A stretch of DNA of 15,716 nucleotides from Thiobacillus sp. Its GTDB lineage: Bacteria > Pseudomonadota > Gammaproteobacteria > Burkholderiales > Thiobacillaceae. Position 1 is the stretch's first letter; every line of letters begins with the position of its first letter. The position numbers and the translations under genes are program-made. Below the pieces are notes generated by a model. The model searched no databases. It was given only the letters and a program-made list of their open reading frames with translations, and was not told the DNA's origin. The stretch spans positions 1-15,716 of the forward strand of contig JADMKH010000040.1 of assembly GCA_018780025.1 (NCBI GenBank), written 5' to 3'. Shown here piece after piece: positions 7,134 to 15,521 of the stretch.

Positions 7134-7911
7134 GCACGCCGGTTTCAGCCTGATCGAGATGATTATCGTCATCTCGATCACCGCCATTGTGGGGTCGATG
7201 GTGGCGGTGTTTCTGCGTGTGCCGCTGGACAGCTACATTGCCCAGGATCGCCGCGCGCGTCTGACCGATACCGCCGACACCGCGCTGCGCCGCATGGGGC
7301 GGGATATCCGGCTGGCGCTGCCCAACAGCGTGCGGGTCATCTCGGTGGGTAGCGTGTTTTATCTGGAGTTTCTCGGCACCCGCAGCGGCGGGCGATATCG
7401 TGCGCAGGGTGGTGGGGACATTCTTGATTTCACCGCCGCCGACACCGGTTTCGACGTGCTGGGTCCGGCCATTGCGATGCAGATGGGTGATTCAATTGCG
7501 GTTTATAACCTGGGTATTCCCGGTGCCGATGCCTGGGCGGGCGACACCCTTGCCGCCTACGCTGGCGCGGCCGGCAGCGTGACCAGCATCGCGATGGCCT
7601 CCAAACAGTTTCCGCTGGCTTCGCCCGGCAACCGCTTTCAGGTTGTCGAAGGGCCGGTGAGCTATGTATGCGATCCGGGCACAGGCAGCCTCACGCGTTA
7701 CTGGGGGTATGCCCCCACGGCTGCCCAGCCCACCAGTTTTGTGGCCGCCACCCCGCGCGCGCTGCTGGCCACCCGCGTCAGCGCGTGCCGCTTCGATTAC
7801 CAGCCCGGCGTTACCGAGCGCGGCGGCCTGGTGAGCATGGCGTTGAATTTAAGCCTGGCAGGCGAAACGGTGCGTTTGTATGTGAATACGGAAGTGAGCA
7901 ATCAGCCATGA
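7117..7911 (+). CDS. mshO: MSHA minor prepilin MshO (GspJ-like)
   Basis: The 264-residue prepilin begins MRRISRHAG|FSLIEMIIVISITAIV, with processing after G9 and Glu at mature position 5. The segment ADTALRRMGRDIRLALPNSVRV is typical of MshO and the related GspJ/PilW minor pilins. The large C-terminal domain of over 200 residues contains FYLEFLGTRSGGRYRA, FQVVEGPVSYVCDP and a second cysteine (SACRFDY) that could form a disulfide with the first. It starts 17 bases inside mshD and its stop overlaps the mshP start, so expression is tightly coupled. Its inferred role is in the tip complex that primes pilus assembly. Confidence 0.88.
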   Translation: MRRISRHAGFSLIEMIIVISITAIVGSMVAVFLRVPLDSYIAQDRRARLTDTADTALRRMGRDIRLALPNSVRVISVGSVFYLEFLGTRSGGRYRAQGGGDILDFTAADTGFDVLGPAIAMQMGDSIAVYNLGIPGADAWAGDTLAAYAGAAGSVTSIAMASKQFPLASPGNRFQVVEGPVSYVCDPGTGSLTRYWGYAPTAAQPTSFVAATPRALLATRVSACRFDYQPGVTERGGLVSMALNLSLAGETVRLYVNTEVSNQP

Positions 7912-8375
7912 CCGGGATGCAGTCAAGCCGATGCCCTCTCAGCGCCATGCGTCACCCGCGGCACACCGAGTCGGGTTTTGTACTGCCTGCCGCGATATTT
8001 CTGCTGGTTGTCCTGGCCGCGTTGGGCGCCTATATGGTGTCGCTGTCGCGCACCAGCCATATCAGCAGCGCGCTCGACGTTCAGGGCGGGCGGGCCTATC
8101 AGGCCGCCCGTGCCGGCGTCGAATGGGCGGCCTGGCAAGTCGTCGATCCGCAGGCCCTGCAACCGAGCCCCGCGCCGTGTCCTGCCTCGCCGACTGCGCT
8201 GACGCTCTCCGGGACGCTTGCCGCCTTTGTCGTCAATGTCAGCTGCGCCCGCACCCTGGCGACCGATGGGGCCGATGCCATTGCGATTTACCAGATAACA
8301 TCGACTGCAACGTCGGGCGTTGCGGGTGAGGTGGATTATGTTGAACGGCAGATTCAGGCGACGCTCGGCAAATGA
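7908..8375 (+). CDS. mshP: MSHA minor pilin-like protein MshP
   Basis: The ATG at 7908 overlaps the mshO stop (ATGA) and gives 155 residues. After a long leader of about 23 residues comes ESG|FVLPAAIFLLVVLAALGAYM, a prepilin-like helix. Position 5 of the processed protein is Ala rather than the usual Glu. In the related GspK minor pseudopilin, absence of Glu5 goes with placement at the extreme tip. The downstream GRAYQAARAGVEWAAWQVVDP is characteristic of MshP/PilX-like proteins. Two cysteines (APCP and VSCA) may pair. The frame is open further upstream within mshO, but that extension would lack any leader logic. Methionines at 7908, 7917 and 7947 are alternative starts; I prefer the coupled one. 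Confidence 0.82.
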   Translation: MTGMQSSRCPLSAMRHPRHTESGFVLPAAIFLLVVLAALGAYMVSLSRTSHISSALDVQGGRAYQAARAGVEWAAWQVVDPQALQPSPAPCPASPTALTLSGTLAAFVVNVSCARTLATDGADAIAIYQITSTATSGVAGEVDYVERQIQATLGK

Positions 8376-8388
8376 GAGGGGCATGCTG

Positions 8389-11097
8389 ATGCGCGGAATA
8401 TTCGAGGTGGGTTCCCTGTTAACGCGGATGATCCGGCTGTTGTCGGTTGCTTTTTGCCTGATGGCGTGGACGGCTCCGGCACTGGCTGCCAATGCGTGCT
8501 CATCGTCTATCGGCAAGGTATCGCTTAACGAATACAACTATCTGGATAACTTCACCGAGGTGAAAAAACTGGATACCAGCGTCAGTATGACGGGCTGGAA
8601 TGTCACCGTTTATACCAGCAACAAGACAACCAGTGGGAGCCTGCCGGCTTCAGGTGCAAACAGTTGTTTTGGTGGCATGTATCAGGTCAATCAGTTCGCT
8701 GTGAACGAGATTTCGCAAAATGCGGATGTCGTGCTGTTCGATAACAACAATGACGTCGTCGATATCGTTCGCGTGCGGACCGCGAGCAATTTCCCGGTGA
8801 CCACGGCGTTCTATCCTTCTCTGCCTGCCTGTGGCTTTATTTCACCGCCCTATGATCTATTGGTTTCTGCCGCCAACAAGGGGGTGGACCGTTTGCCCGA
8901 TGGAACCGGCAACTGGCGCAATACGCCCGGCACCGGCAGCGGTTCGTTCCAGTCCAGGTGCGGGCCGAACATCGCAGGCGGCAACGCCGATCTGGCGGTT
9001 ACAAAAGGCGTGAACCTGGGTACGGTGGTCAAGGGATCGCCCGTTACCTTTACCGTCGGGGTGCAAAACACGCTCGCCGGATCAGGAACGGCGAGCAATG
9101 TTCTGGTAAACGATTTGCTGCCATCGGGGTTCAGCTATGTGTCCCATACCGTGACAGCTGGCAGTTATGCGCCCAGCACGGGCGTATGGACGGTGGGTAC
9201 CCTGGCTTTCGGCGCCTCCGCAAGCTTGACGATCACGGCAACCACCACGCTGGTGGGCACCCTGACCAACACCGCAACCGTGGCGTCCGATACCTATGAT
9301 CCCGCAACAGCCAATAATACGGCTGCGGCGAGCGTGATCGTCACCAGTCCGGGCGCAACGCTCGACGCGGTGGAAGTGGGGGCAGCGGCAGGTACGCCCA
9401 TCCGCACCCGGATTGCCGCAACCGGTTTTTCCCTGGATATCGTGGCACTGGATACTGCCGGTGCGATCGCGACCGGATACAACAAAACCGTCACCATCGA
9501 ACTGGTTGATGCCGGCTCAAGCGCAAGCTGCGGTTCCATGATGCTGCTCCAGAGCGTGGGGACCTACACCTTTACCGGTTCGGGTGGAGGCAAGGACAAC
9601 GGACGCAAGACCTATGCCTTCAATTATGCAAATGTCGCAACAAACGTGCGTGTCCGGCTAAGGGACAATGGCAGCCCTGCCATCACCGCCTGTTCGACGG
9701 ACAACTTCGCGATCCGTCCGGCAAGCCTCGGCAGCATGACGGTAAGCGACGCCGACAGCGTCACCGCGGGCACCGCGCGCACGCTCGACAACATCGGGGC
9801 GAATGGCGGCAACGTCCACAAGTCCGGCCGACCATTTCGCGTTGCCGCCACGGCGTTTAATTCCGCAGGCGCAACCACCACCAATTACAACGGCAGTCCT
9901 GCCGCCACGCTGTCCGCATGCCTGTTGCCCGGATCGGCTTGCACCTTGGGCACGCTCAACCCCGGTACCTGGACGGCCGCCTCCGGTGTGGTGGTCAGCA
10001 CGACGGCCACCTACAGCGAGATAGGCGCTTTCACCATGAAGTGGGTGGACACCAGCTTCGCCGATGTGGACCTGGCGGATTCGAGCACGGCAGAACGCTA
10101 CGTCGAGTCGGCTGCGTTCAACGTCGGCCGCTTTGTGCCCGATCATTTTGTGCTGACGACGGCCAGCACGCCGCAGTTCAAAACCTTCAACGACACCGCC
10201 TGTCCGACGCGGTCTTTTACCTATATGGGCCAGCCATTTGCTTATCTGACATTGCCGCAGGCCACGATTACGGCAAAAAATGCAGCAGGTGGCACCACCG
10301 CCAACTATGCGGGCGCGTTGTGGAAGCTGGCGGCGGCTGGAGCTACGCAAACCTATACCGCCGCTACCGGCACGCTGGATACCGGTCTGGTGGGAACGCC
10401 TGTGGTGACGGCAAGCGGCGCCGGCGTGGGGTCGTTGGCGGCCAATGCAGCGGACGTGGTCGCCTTTACGCGAACGACTCCCGTCGCCCCTTTCAACGCA
10501 TCTATCAGCTTGTCGATGAGCATTGTCGACAATGCCGAAAATGCCGTTGCGGGCAACGGCCTGATCAACACCGCCACCCCTGCGCTGTTTTCCAGCATGG
10601 CGTTCGATTCCGGCAATGAAATTCGCTTTGGCCAACTGGTCCTGACCAATGCGCACGGCTCGGAACTGCTGGGCCTGCCGGTGCCGGTCGAAACCCGGTA
10701 CTGGAACGGTAGCGGATTTAGCCGCAACACGGCGGATGCCTGTACTCAACTGGTTTCCACGAATGTGGCGCTGTCCAACTGGCGGCGCGATCTCAATGCC
10801 TGCGAGACGTCGGTGTCCTTGTCGGGCCGCTTCAACGCGGGGCGCGGCAACCTCAAGTTATCCAGGCCGGGCGCAGGCAACACCGGCAGCGTCGACCTGA
10901 CGCTGCTGCTGGGCGCAACCGGGGCGGGTAGCACCTGTGTTGCGGGCGTGGTCAGCGCGGCAGGCGCGGCGGCGCAATCCTGGTTGCAGGGGCGCTGGAC
11001 TGGGGCGGCCTATGATCAGAACCCCGCCGCGCGGGGCAGCTTTGGCCTGCACCGGGGCAGCAAACCCCTGATCTATTTCCGGGAGATGTATTATTGA
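8389..11097 (+). CDS. mshQ: Large exported tip/adhesin-like protein MshQ (DUF11 + DUF6701)
   Basis: This protein of about 902 residues is probably exported by Sec: MIRLLSVAFCLMAWTAPALA from residue 14, cleavage near A33. Residues about 40-190 resemble a lamin-tail-like module (KVSLNEYNYLDNF, DRLPDGTGNW). Residues about 200-320 form a DUF11 repeat (ADLAVTKGVNLGTVVKGSPV to TNTATVASDTYDPATANNTA). The rest matches the MshQ C-terminal region (DUF6701): VPDHFVLTT, FTYMGQPF, NEIRFGQLVL and the ending RGSFGLHRGSKPLIYFREMYY. Cysteines are scattered in pairs, as expected of a periplasmic or surface protein. Start choice: GAGAGGGG (8374-8381) is best spaced for ATG 8389; ATG 8383 and 8428 are alternatives, and the frame also runs back to 8320 inside mshP. 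Family context suggests a pilus-tip or adhesion role; a ligand cannot be inferred. Confidence 0.87.
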   Translation: MRGIFEVGSLLTRMIRLLSVAFCLMAWTAPALAANACSSSIGKVSLNEYNYLDNFTEVKKLDTSVSMTGWNVTVYTSNKTTSGSLPASGANSCFGGMYQVNQFAVNEISQNADVVLFDNNNDVVDIVRVRTASNFPVTTAFYPSLPACGFISPPYDLLVSAANKGVDRLPDGTGNWRNTPGTGSGSFQSRCGPNIAGGNADLAVTKGVNLGTVVKGSPVTFTVGVQNTLAGSGTASNVLVNDLLPSGFSYVSHTVTAGSYAPSTGVWTVGTLAFGASASLTITATTTLVGTLTNTATVASDTYDPATANNTAAASVIVTSPGATLDAVEVGAAAGTPIRTRIAATGFSLDIVALDTAGAIATGYNKTVTIELVDAGSSASCGSMMLLQSVGTYTFTGSGGGKDNGRKTYAFNYANVATNVRVRLRDNGSPAITACSTDNFAIRPASLGSMTVSDADSVTAGTARTLDNIGANGGNVHKSGRPFRVAATAFNSAGATTTNYNGSPAATLSACLLPGSACTLGTLNPGTWTAASGVVVSTTATYSEIGAFTMKWVDTSFADVDLADSSTAERYVESAAFNVGRFVPDHFVLTTASTPQFKTFNDTACPTRSFTYMGQPFAYLTLPQATITAKNAAGGTTANYAGALWKLAAAGATQTYTAATGTLDTGLVGTPVVTASGAGVGSLAANAADVVAFTRTTPVAPFNASISLSMSIVDNAENAVAGNGLINTATPALFSSMAFDSGNEIRFGQLVLTNAHGSELLGLPVPVETRYWNGSGFSRNTADACTQLVSTNVALSNWRRDLNACETSVSLSGRFNAGRGNLKLSRPGAGNTGSVDLTLLLGATGAGSTCVAGVVSAAGAAAQSWLQGRWTGAAYDQNPAARGSFGLHRGSKPLIYFREMYY

Positions 11098-11315
11098 CGG
11101 GTTCGCCAATGGCCGCACCGACGGATTTTAATTTTCATTTATCCGAAAGATTCTGCCCGACTGGTCGTAACAGCAGGCATGACAGGCGTTTGAACAGATT
11201 TCAGCCCGTTTGCGTTTTGGGCATATGGCGTGAAAAAATTCTTCATGGCCTTGTTTAACGCTTTAATGACAATCGCTTATTCAGTTAAGTCCAGATAAAA
11301 ACCAGGGTCTGATAT
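11098..11315 (+). promoter_or_regulatory. AT-rich gap separating the two msh blocks
   Basis: This 218-base stretch is visibly richer in A+T than its flanks and is the longest non-coding gap in the pilus locus. It probably ends the mshQ transcript and starts a second one at mshI. I find no strong intrinsic terminator: the only candidate is a GCCC/GGGC stem with an 11-base loop near 11203-11221. No -35/-10 pair close to consensus is visible either; TTGTTT (11251-11256) with GCTTAT (11275-11280) is the nearest, at 18 bases. AGGG (11304-11307) is a reasonable ribosome binding site for mshI. The promoter call is inference. Confidence 0.3.
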
Positions 11316-12224
11316 ATGCGGTTTTTCCGTCGAACTACCGAGCAAGGCCTCACCGCCTATTTGCGGCTACCCGGGCGCATTGCATTTGCACGTGTGGACC
11401 GCAGGGTGGGGGTGCCCAAATTGCTGGCCGTCGGCATGGTGCCCGTCAAGGGCGACAACTGGAATGAAGCGTTGAGTGACCTTCAGAACAAGGGCCCGGT
11501 CAGCCTTGTGCTGCGCCCTGCTGATTACAAGCTGCGTGTACTCGACGCCCCCAACGTGCCTGCCGATGAACTCAAGTCTGCCGTGCGCTGGCAAATCCAG
11601 GACATGCTCGATTTCCATGCCAACGACGGTACCGTCGACGTGCTGGCGGTGCCGCATCCCGAGCATCTGAACCACGTCCGGCAGATTTTTGCGGTGGCAG
11701 CCAAAAATAGCCTGATCGCAGAAGAAACAGCGATTGCCACCGGGGCGGGTCTGAACCTTGCCATCATCGACATTCTCGAAACCGCACAGCGCAACCTGGC
11801 CATCCGGCTGGAAACTCAGGGTCGTGCGCTCGCTGTCTTTTCGTTTATCGAAACCGGGGGATTGCTGACACTGTCGCTGGACGGAGAGCTGTGCATGGCG
11901 CGTACCCTGGGCGTGACGCAAGCCTTGCTGGAAGGCGATGACATGGAAAACGCGCTTGAGCGTTTAACCCTTGAAATTCAGCGCACACTCGATCATTACG
12001 ATCGCCAGTTTGGCGGGATTCCGGTTGACCGGCTCATGATGTTGCCGATCGAGCAGGGCGATCGTCTACGCAATGGCCTTTCCGGGAATCTGGCCTTGCC
12101 CGTTGAAGTCATGGACCTGGCAAGCGCGCTCGACACGTCTGCTTTCCCGGAGGTGAACCAGCTGCCGACGCCTTGCCTTCACGCCATTGGTGCGGCATTG
12201 CGCATGGAAGACACCCGCCCATGA
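11316..12224 (+). CDS. mshI: MSHA biogenesis protein MshI (PilM-like)
   Basis: The 302-residue soluble protein is of the MshI/PilM type, an actin-like fold that sits on the cytoplasmic face and binds the N-terminus of the PilN-like partner. Visible features include VLRPADYKLRVLDAPNVP, ELKSAVRWQIQDMLDF, the VFAVAAKNSLI-like segment (IFAVAAKNSLIAEE) and LTLEIQRTLDHYDRQFGG, all typical of the family. There is no signal peptide or membrane segment. It starts the second msh block after an AT-rich gap and its stop overlaps the start of the PilN-like gene. The diverged nucleotide-binding motifs cannot be judged by eye. Confidence 0.87.
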   Translation: MRFFRRTTEQGLTAYLRLPGRIAFARVDRRVGVPKLLAVGMVPVKGDNWNEALSDLQNKGPVSLVLRPADYKLRVLDAPNVPADELKSAVRWQIQDMLDFHANDGTVDVLAVPHPEHLNHVRQIFAVAAKNSLIAEETAIATGAGLNLAIIDILETAQRNLAIRLETQGRALAVFSFIETGGLLTLSLDGELCMARTLGVTQALLEGDDMENALERLTLEIQRTLDHYDRQFGGIPVDRLMMLPIEQGDRLRNGLSGNLALPVEVMDLASALDTSAFPEVNQLPTPCLHAIGAALRMEDTRP

Positions 12225-12871
12225 GCCAGCAGATCAACCTGGCCAGTCCACAACTGCTGAAGAAGCGCCTTGCATTCGGTTTGCGTGAAATGGCGTGGGG
12301 GCTGGGCGCGGCCTTGGCTGCAGCATTGCTATGGGCAGGCTATCAGTATTACCGGGCCGACAAAATTGAAGCGCAGGCAGAGGCGCTGGCTGTTCGCCAG
12401 GCAACCGCGCAAGCGGCTTTGGATAAATTGAACGCCGCTGCCAACCGTTCGGTCAGCGCGTTGCTGACCGAACGTGTCAAATCAACGCAGGAACAGGTGG
12501 CGCAGCGTGAGGCGCTACTGGCATCGATCAGTCATTCGATGGAGACGACATCAACCGGATTTGCTGCCCGCCTGCGCGCGCTCGCGCTCAGCAGTTCGGA
12601 AGGCGTCTGGTTGAATGAATTCACCTTTTCGCCAGGATATGTTGCGCTAAAGGGATCGGTTTTGAAGGCCGAACTGCTGACGGCCTACATGGATCGTCTT
12701 GGAAAACAGCCCGCCTTTGACGGCTTGAAATTCTCCGGCATGAATGCGGCCAGGGTTTCGCCGGGCAGTGGCGGCCAGACTGCGGGCGAAGTCCCGGAGC
12801 ACCTTGATTTTGCATTGTATGCAGGCAGCCAGGAACGCGCAGAGCCGCAGGAGAAATCCAATGAACAGTGA
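12221..12871 (+). CDS. PilN-like MSHA biogenesis protein
   Basis: The ATG at 12221 overlaps the mshI stop (ATGA) and gives 216 residues. The N-terminus MSQQINLASPQLLKK contains the 'INL' peptide by which PilN-type proteins bind their PilM-like partner, here MshI. One membrane helix follows (about residues 24-43, MAWGLGAALAAALLWAGYQY), then a long Ala/Gln-rich coiled coil (about 45-105). A periplasmic ferredoxin-like domain follows, containing LRALALSSSEGVWLNEFTFS and VALKGSVLKAELLTAYMDRL. The topology is cytoplasmic tail, inner membrane, periplasm. The C-terminal end is acidic and overlaps mshJ by 11 bases. Some genomes name this gene mshI2; I leave the symbol empty. Confidence 0.83.
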   Translation: MSQQINLASPQLLKKRLAFGLREMAWGLGAALAAALLWAGYQYYRADKIEAQAEALAVRQATAQAALDKLNAAANRSVSALLTERVKSTQEQVAQREALLASISHSMETTSTGFAARLRALALSSSEGVWLNEFTFSPGYVALKGSVLKAELLTAYMDRLGKQPAFDGLKFSGMNAARVSPGSGGQTAGEVPEHLDFALYAGSQERAEPQEKSNEQ

Positions 12872-13517
12872 AAAGTTGCGCGCGTTGAGCGCCCGCATCG
12901 ACGCGATGAGCCTGCGCGAGCGGGTATTTGTATTCGCGGCGGCAGGGGTGGTTGCGCTGTATCTGGTGCAAACCTTCCTGATCGATCCGAGTCAGCTGCG
13001 GCAGAAAAATGCGCACATCCGCCTGAGCGGCGCGGAGTCGGCGCTGTTGCAGATTGAGCAGCAACAGGCACAACTGGCCAGTCAGGCAGGCCAGGATCCC
13101 GACCGGACCGTGCGCGCAGCCCTGGCCGCGCAGGAAGCACGGCTGGCCGGGTTGAATGCCGATCTTGAACTGCGCGAGCGTTCACTGGTGCCGCCCGCGC
13201 GCATGTATCAGGTGCTGAAGGATGTGGTGCGGGCTCAGAGCGGTGTCCGGATTAGCGGATTCAAGACCTTGAGCCCGCAGCCGGTTGCGCTGCCCGATGC
13301 GGCTGAGGGTGCGCCGCCTGGATTCTATCGACACGGCTTTGAAGTCACCGTGAGTGGTCGCTATGCGGATCTGGTGGCCTATCTCGTGCGTCTTGAGGCC
13401 TTGCCCTGGCAGTTGAACTGGGTGGAGGCATCACTCAATGCCGCGGGTCGGCCGGACTTGATCCTGGTATTGACCGTTCACACGCTGAGTCTGGAGGAAG
13501 CATGGCTGCGCGTATGA
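12861..13517 (+). CDS. mshJ: PilO-like MSHA biogenesis protein MshJ
   Basis: The ATG at 12861 has a strong ribosome binding site (AGGAG about eight bases upstream) and yields 218 residues. The frame is also open upstream, but that part overlaps the PilN-like gene and looks like a shadow. A single membrane helix lies at about residues 22-40 (VFVFAAAGVVALYLVQTFL). A Gln/Ala-rich coiled coil follows at about 45-110. The C-terminal part is a ferredoxin-like periplasmic domain with RMYQVLKDVVRAQSGVRISG, FEVTVSGRYADLVAYLVRLE and LPWQLNWVEASL. In the family, MshJ/PilO dimerises with the PilN-like protein to form the inner-membrane alignment complex. It overlaps mshK by 16 bases. Confidence 0.85.
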   Translation: MNSEKLRALSARIDAMSLRERVFVFAAAGVVALYLVQTFLIDPSQLRQKNAHIRLSGAESALLQIEQQQAQLASQAGQDPDRTVRAALAAQEARLAGLNADLELRERSLVPPARMYQVLKDVVRAQSGVRISGFKTLSPQPVALPDAAEGAPPGFYRHGFEVTVSGRYADLVAYLVRLEALPWQLNWVEASLNAAGRPDLILVLTVHTLSLEEAWLRV

Positions 13518-13828
13518 TGCTGACCGTTGTGGCCGTGATGGCCGCGGCGCCATCCATGGCCGCCGCCCTGCCGGACCCCACGGCACTCCCCGCCGTGTCG
13601 GCCGCAACCGGGGAAGGGGAGCGCCCTGTATCGCTGTTGACAGCAATCAAGGTGAGCGGCAAACAGAAAACAGCCATTATTGATGGTCAGGAAGTTGCAC
13701 TTGGCGACCGTTATCAGGATGCGCGGCTGGTGCGCATCAGCGAAAGCGAAGTCGAGTTGCGCCGAGGCCGGGAAATAACAGTGCTTAAACTTTATCCGCA
13801 AGTCGATAAGCGACAGCGTGGCAAATGA
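13502..13828 (+). CDS. mshK: MSHA biogenesis protein MshK (PilP/GspC-like)
   Basis: This small protein of 108 residues has an N-terminal signal or anchor (MLTVVAVMAAAPSMAAA) and a proline/alanine-rich linker. A compact beta-rich domain follows: LLTAIKVSGKQKTAIIDGQEVALGDR, then VRISESEVELRRGREITVLKL. That strand pattern resembles the homology region of GspC and PilP, which docks on the N-terminal domains of the secretin. The role is thus inferred as a link between the inner-membrane MshI/PilN/MshJ complex and MshL. A GGAGG ribosome binding site precedes the ATG, which lies within mshJ. Sequence alone is weak at this size; its position between mshJ and mshL supports the name. Confidence 0.8.
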   Translation: MAARMMLTVVAVMAAAPSMAAALPDPTALPAVSAATGEGERPVSLLTAIKVSGKQKTAIIDGQEVALGDRYQDARLVRISESEVELRRGREITVLKLYPQVDKRQRGK

Positions 13829-13847
13829 AAAACGGGAGATATTGCGG

Positions 13848-15521
13848 ATGATTAAGCGCTTGACCATGCTGCTTGCAGGCCCACTGGTACTGATGGCCTG
13901 CGCGGGTCCGTTGGCCCCGCGCGACACCCAGCAGGCGATCCAGCAGGTCGCCGCTCAAGCGGCGCGCCCGCAGCCCGCTCCGCAGCCCATGACAGAAGAG
14001 CAGGCCGTGGCCGCGCTGATGCCACCCCTCAAACTGGAACTGCCCAGGCGTAGCGTCGAACCGATTGAGCCGCGCTTCGATCTGGTGGTCAAAAGTGCGC
14101 CCGCCCAGGATGTGTTCATGGCCATTGTTTCCGGTACGCGCTACAGCATGCTGGTACACCCCGAAGTGGCAGGCGCGATTTCGGCCAATCTCAAGAACGT
14201 CACGGTGCCCGAGGCCCTCGCATCCATCCGCGAACTGTATGGTTACGACTATACGATCGACGGCCGTCGCGTGGTGGTGCATCCGCTGACCGCGCAAACC
14301 CGCATATTCAAGGTGAATTATCTGGCAGGCACGCGCTCAGGCTCATCCGATACACGGGTCATTTCGGGTTCCGTCACTGGCAGCGCCAGTGGCAGCTCCA
14401 GTGGCAGTGGCACCAGTGGGGGCAGTACACAAAAGTCGCTGGAAACCAGCAAGATCAACACTTCACTTAATTCGGATTTCTGGGGCGAACTGAAGTCGGC
14501 TCTGGAGACCATCGTCGGAGAAGCCGGCAAGGTCATCGTGAGCCCGCAATCCGGTGTGGTCGTGGTCAAGGCAACGTCGCGGTCGATGCGGGATGTCGAA
14601 AAATTCCTTAAAGCCACGGCCCTTGCGGTTGAGCGTCAGGTCATGCTCGAAGCGAAAATTCTTGAGGTGGAACTGAATGACGGTTTCCAGACCGGGATCA
14701 ACTGGTCGGTCCTGAACAATGGTCAGCACAAGTTTTCCTCAGGGGCCAATGCGGGAAATTTCGATTTGCTGACCGGCGCGGTGACCCCGGGCTCCACCCT
14801 GGCTGCCGTGCTGGGCAGCGGGCTGCCCGCAGCGAATGGCACCACGGGTGGCCTGCTTGGCCTCGCCTTCCAGACCAAGAGTTTTTCAGCGCTGATCAAT
14901 TTTCTGGAAACCCAGGGATCCGTTCATGTGCTGTCCAGTCCGCGTATCGCAGCGCTGAACAACCAGAAGGCCGTGCTCAAGGTGGGTACCGACGACTTCT
15001 TCGTGACCAACGTTTCAACCACCACCAATACCGGTGGGTCTGGCACCACGTCGAGCCCCAGCGTGACGTTGCAGCCATTCTTCTCGGGTATCGCGCTCGA
15101 TGTCACGCCACAGATTGACGAGAACGGCCGCATTACGCTGCATGTCCGCCCTTCGGTGAGTGTGGTGACTGAAAAAATAAAGAACATCGACGCCGGTGCC
15201 GACAACAAGTTGACATTGCCGCTCGCCTCCAGTGCCGTGTCGGAAACGGACAGCGTGGTGCAGGTGGAAGACGGCCGCATCGTCGCCATCGGCGGGATGA
15301 TGAAACAGTCGTTTGATGGCAGCTCCAACAAGGTTCCCGGCCTGGGTAATGTGCCCTTGCTGGGGTATTTCTTTGGCAACACCAATCAACGCTCAAGAAA
15401 GAGTGAACTGGTGATCCTGATCAAGCCTACTGTCATCAATAGCCAGGAAGATTGGCAGGCCGATGCGGAATCCACCCGTGCGCGAATCGAAAAACTGGAG
15501 CGTTCCCCCTCAGCGCCATGA
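13848..15521 (+). CDS. mshL: Lipoprotein secretin MshL
   Basis: This is the outer-membrane pore through which the pilus exits. I choose ATG 13848 because GGGAG lies nine bases upstream; a GTG at 13818 would extend it ten residues and overlap mshK. The 557-residue product starts with a lipoprotein signal, LVLMAC, with the lipid-bearing cysteine at 18. N-domains follow (SMLVHPEVAGAISANLKNVT, GYDYTIDGRRVVVH), then a Ser/Gly-rich linker (about 164-194). A second N-domain comes next (VIVSPQSGVVVVKATSRSM, VMLEAKILEVEL). The C-terminal secretin domain (about 355-540) includes GSVHVLSSPRIAALNNQKA, GRIVAIGGMM, the VPLLGYFFG motif and ELVILIKPTVI. The last four bases overlap mshM. Confidence 0.95.
   Translation: MIKRLTMLLAGPLVLMACAGPLAPRDTQQAIQQVAAQAARPQPAPQPMTEEQAVAALMPPLKLELPRRSVEPIEPRFDLVVKSAPAQDVFMAIVSGTRYSMLVHPEVAGAISANLKNVTVPEALASIRELYGYDYTIDGRRVVVHPLTAQTRIFKVNYLAGTRSGSSDTRVISGSVTGSASGSSSGSGTSGGSTQKSLETSKINTSLNSDFWGELKSALETIVGEAGKVIVSPQSGVVVVKATSRSMRDVEKFLKATALAVERQVMLEAKILEVELNDGFQTGINWSVLNNGQHKFSSGANAGNFDLLTGAVTPGSTLAAVLGSGLPAANGTTGGLLGLAFQTKSFSALINFLETQGSVHVLSSPRIAALNNQKAVLKVGTDDFFVTNVSTTTNTGGSGTTSSPSVTLQPFFSGIALDVTPQIDENGRITLHVRPSVSVVTEKIKNIDAGADNKLTLPLASSAVSETDSVVQVEDGRIVAIGGMMKQSFDGSSNKVPGLGNVPLLGYFFGNTNQRSRKSELVILIKPTVINSQEDWQADAESTRARIEKLERSPSAP
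14386..14426 (+). repeat. Short in-frame tandem repeat in the mshL Ser/Gly linker
   Basis: CCAGTGGCAG occurs at 14386-14395 and again at 14398-14407, a 12-base period equal to four codons. A degraded copy (CCAGTGGGGGCAG) follows. It encodes the flexible Ser/Gly linker between secretin N-domains, and in-frame expansion or contraction would alter only linker length. Confidence 0.6.

Noticed and set aside
9658..10749. Antisense open frame (363 codons) opposite mshQ
   Set aside because: It has shadow-frame composition, and the + strand carries recognisable MshQ motifs throughout.
11150..11225. Possible rho-independent terminator after mshQ
   Set aside because: Only short stems (4 base pairs) with large loops and no following T-run could be found.
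11230..11298. 22-codon GTG-initiated ORF (hydrophobic peptide starting MKKFFMALFNA) in the mshQ-mshI gap
   Set aside because: It has no convincing ribosome binding site, a non-ATG start and an AT-rich setting; too short to support without conservation data.
12744..12860. Upstream extension of mshJ
   Set aside because: It overlaps the end of the PilN-like gene; the ATG at 12861 has a strong ribosome binding site and gives the expected PilO-like N-terminus.
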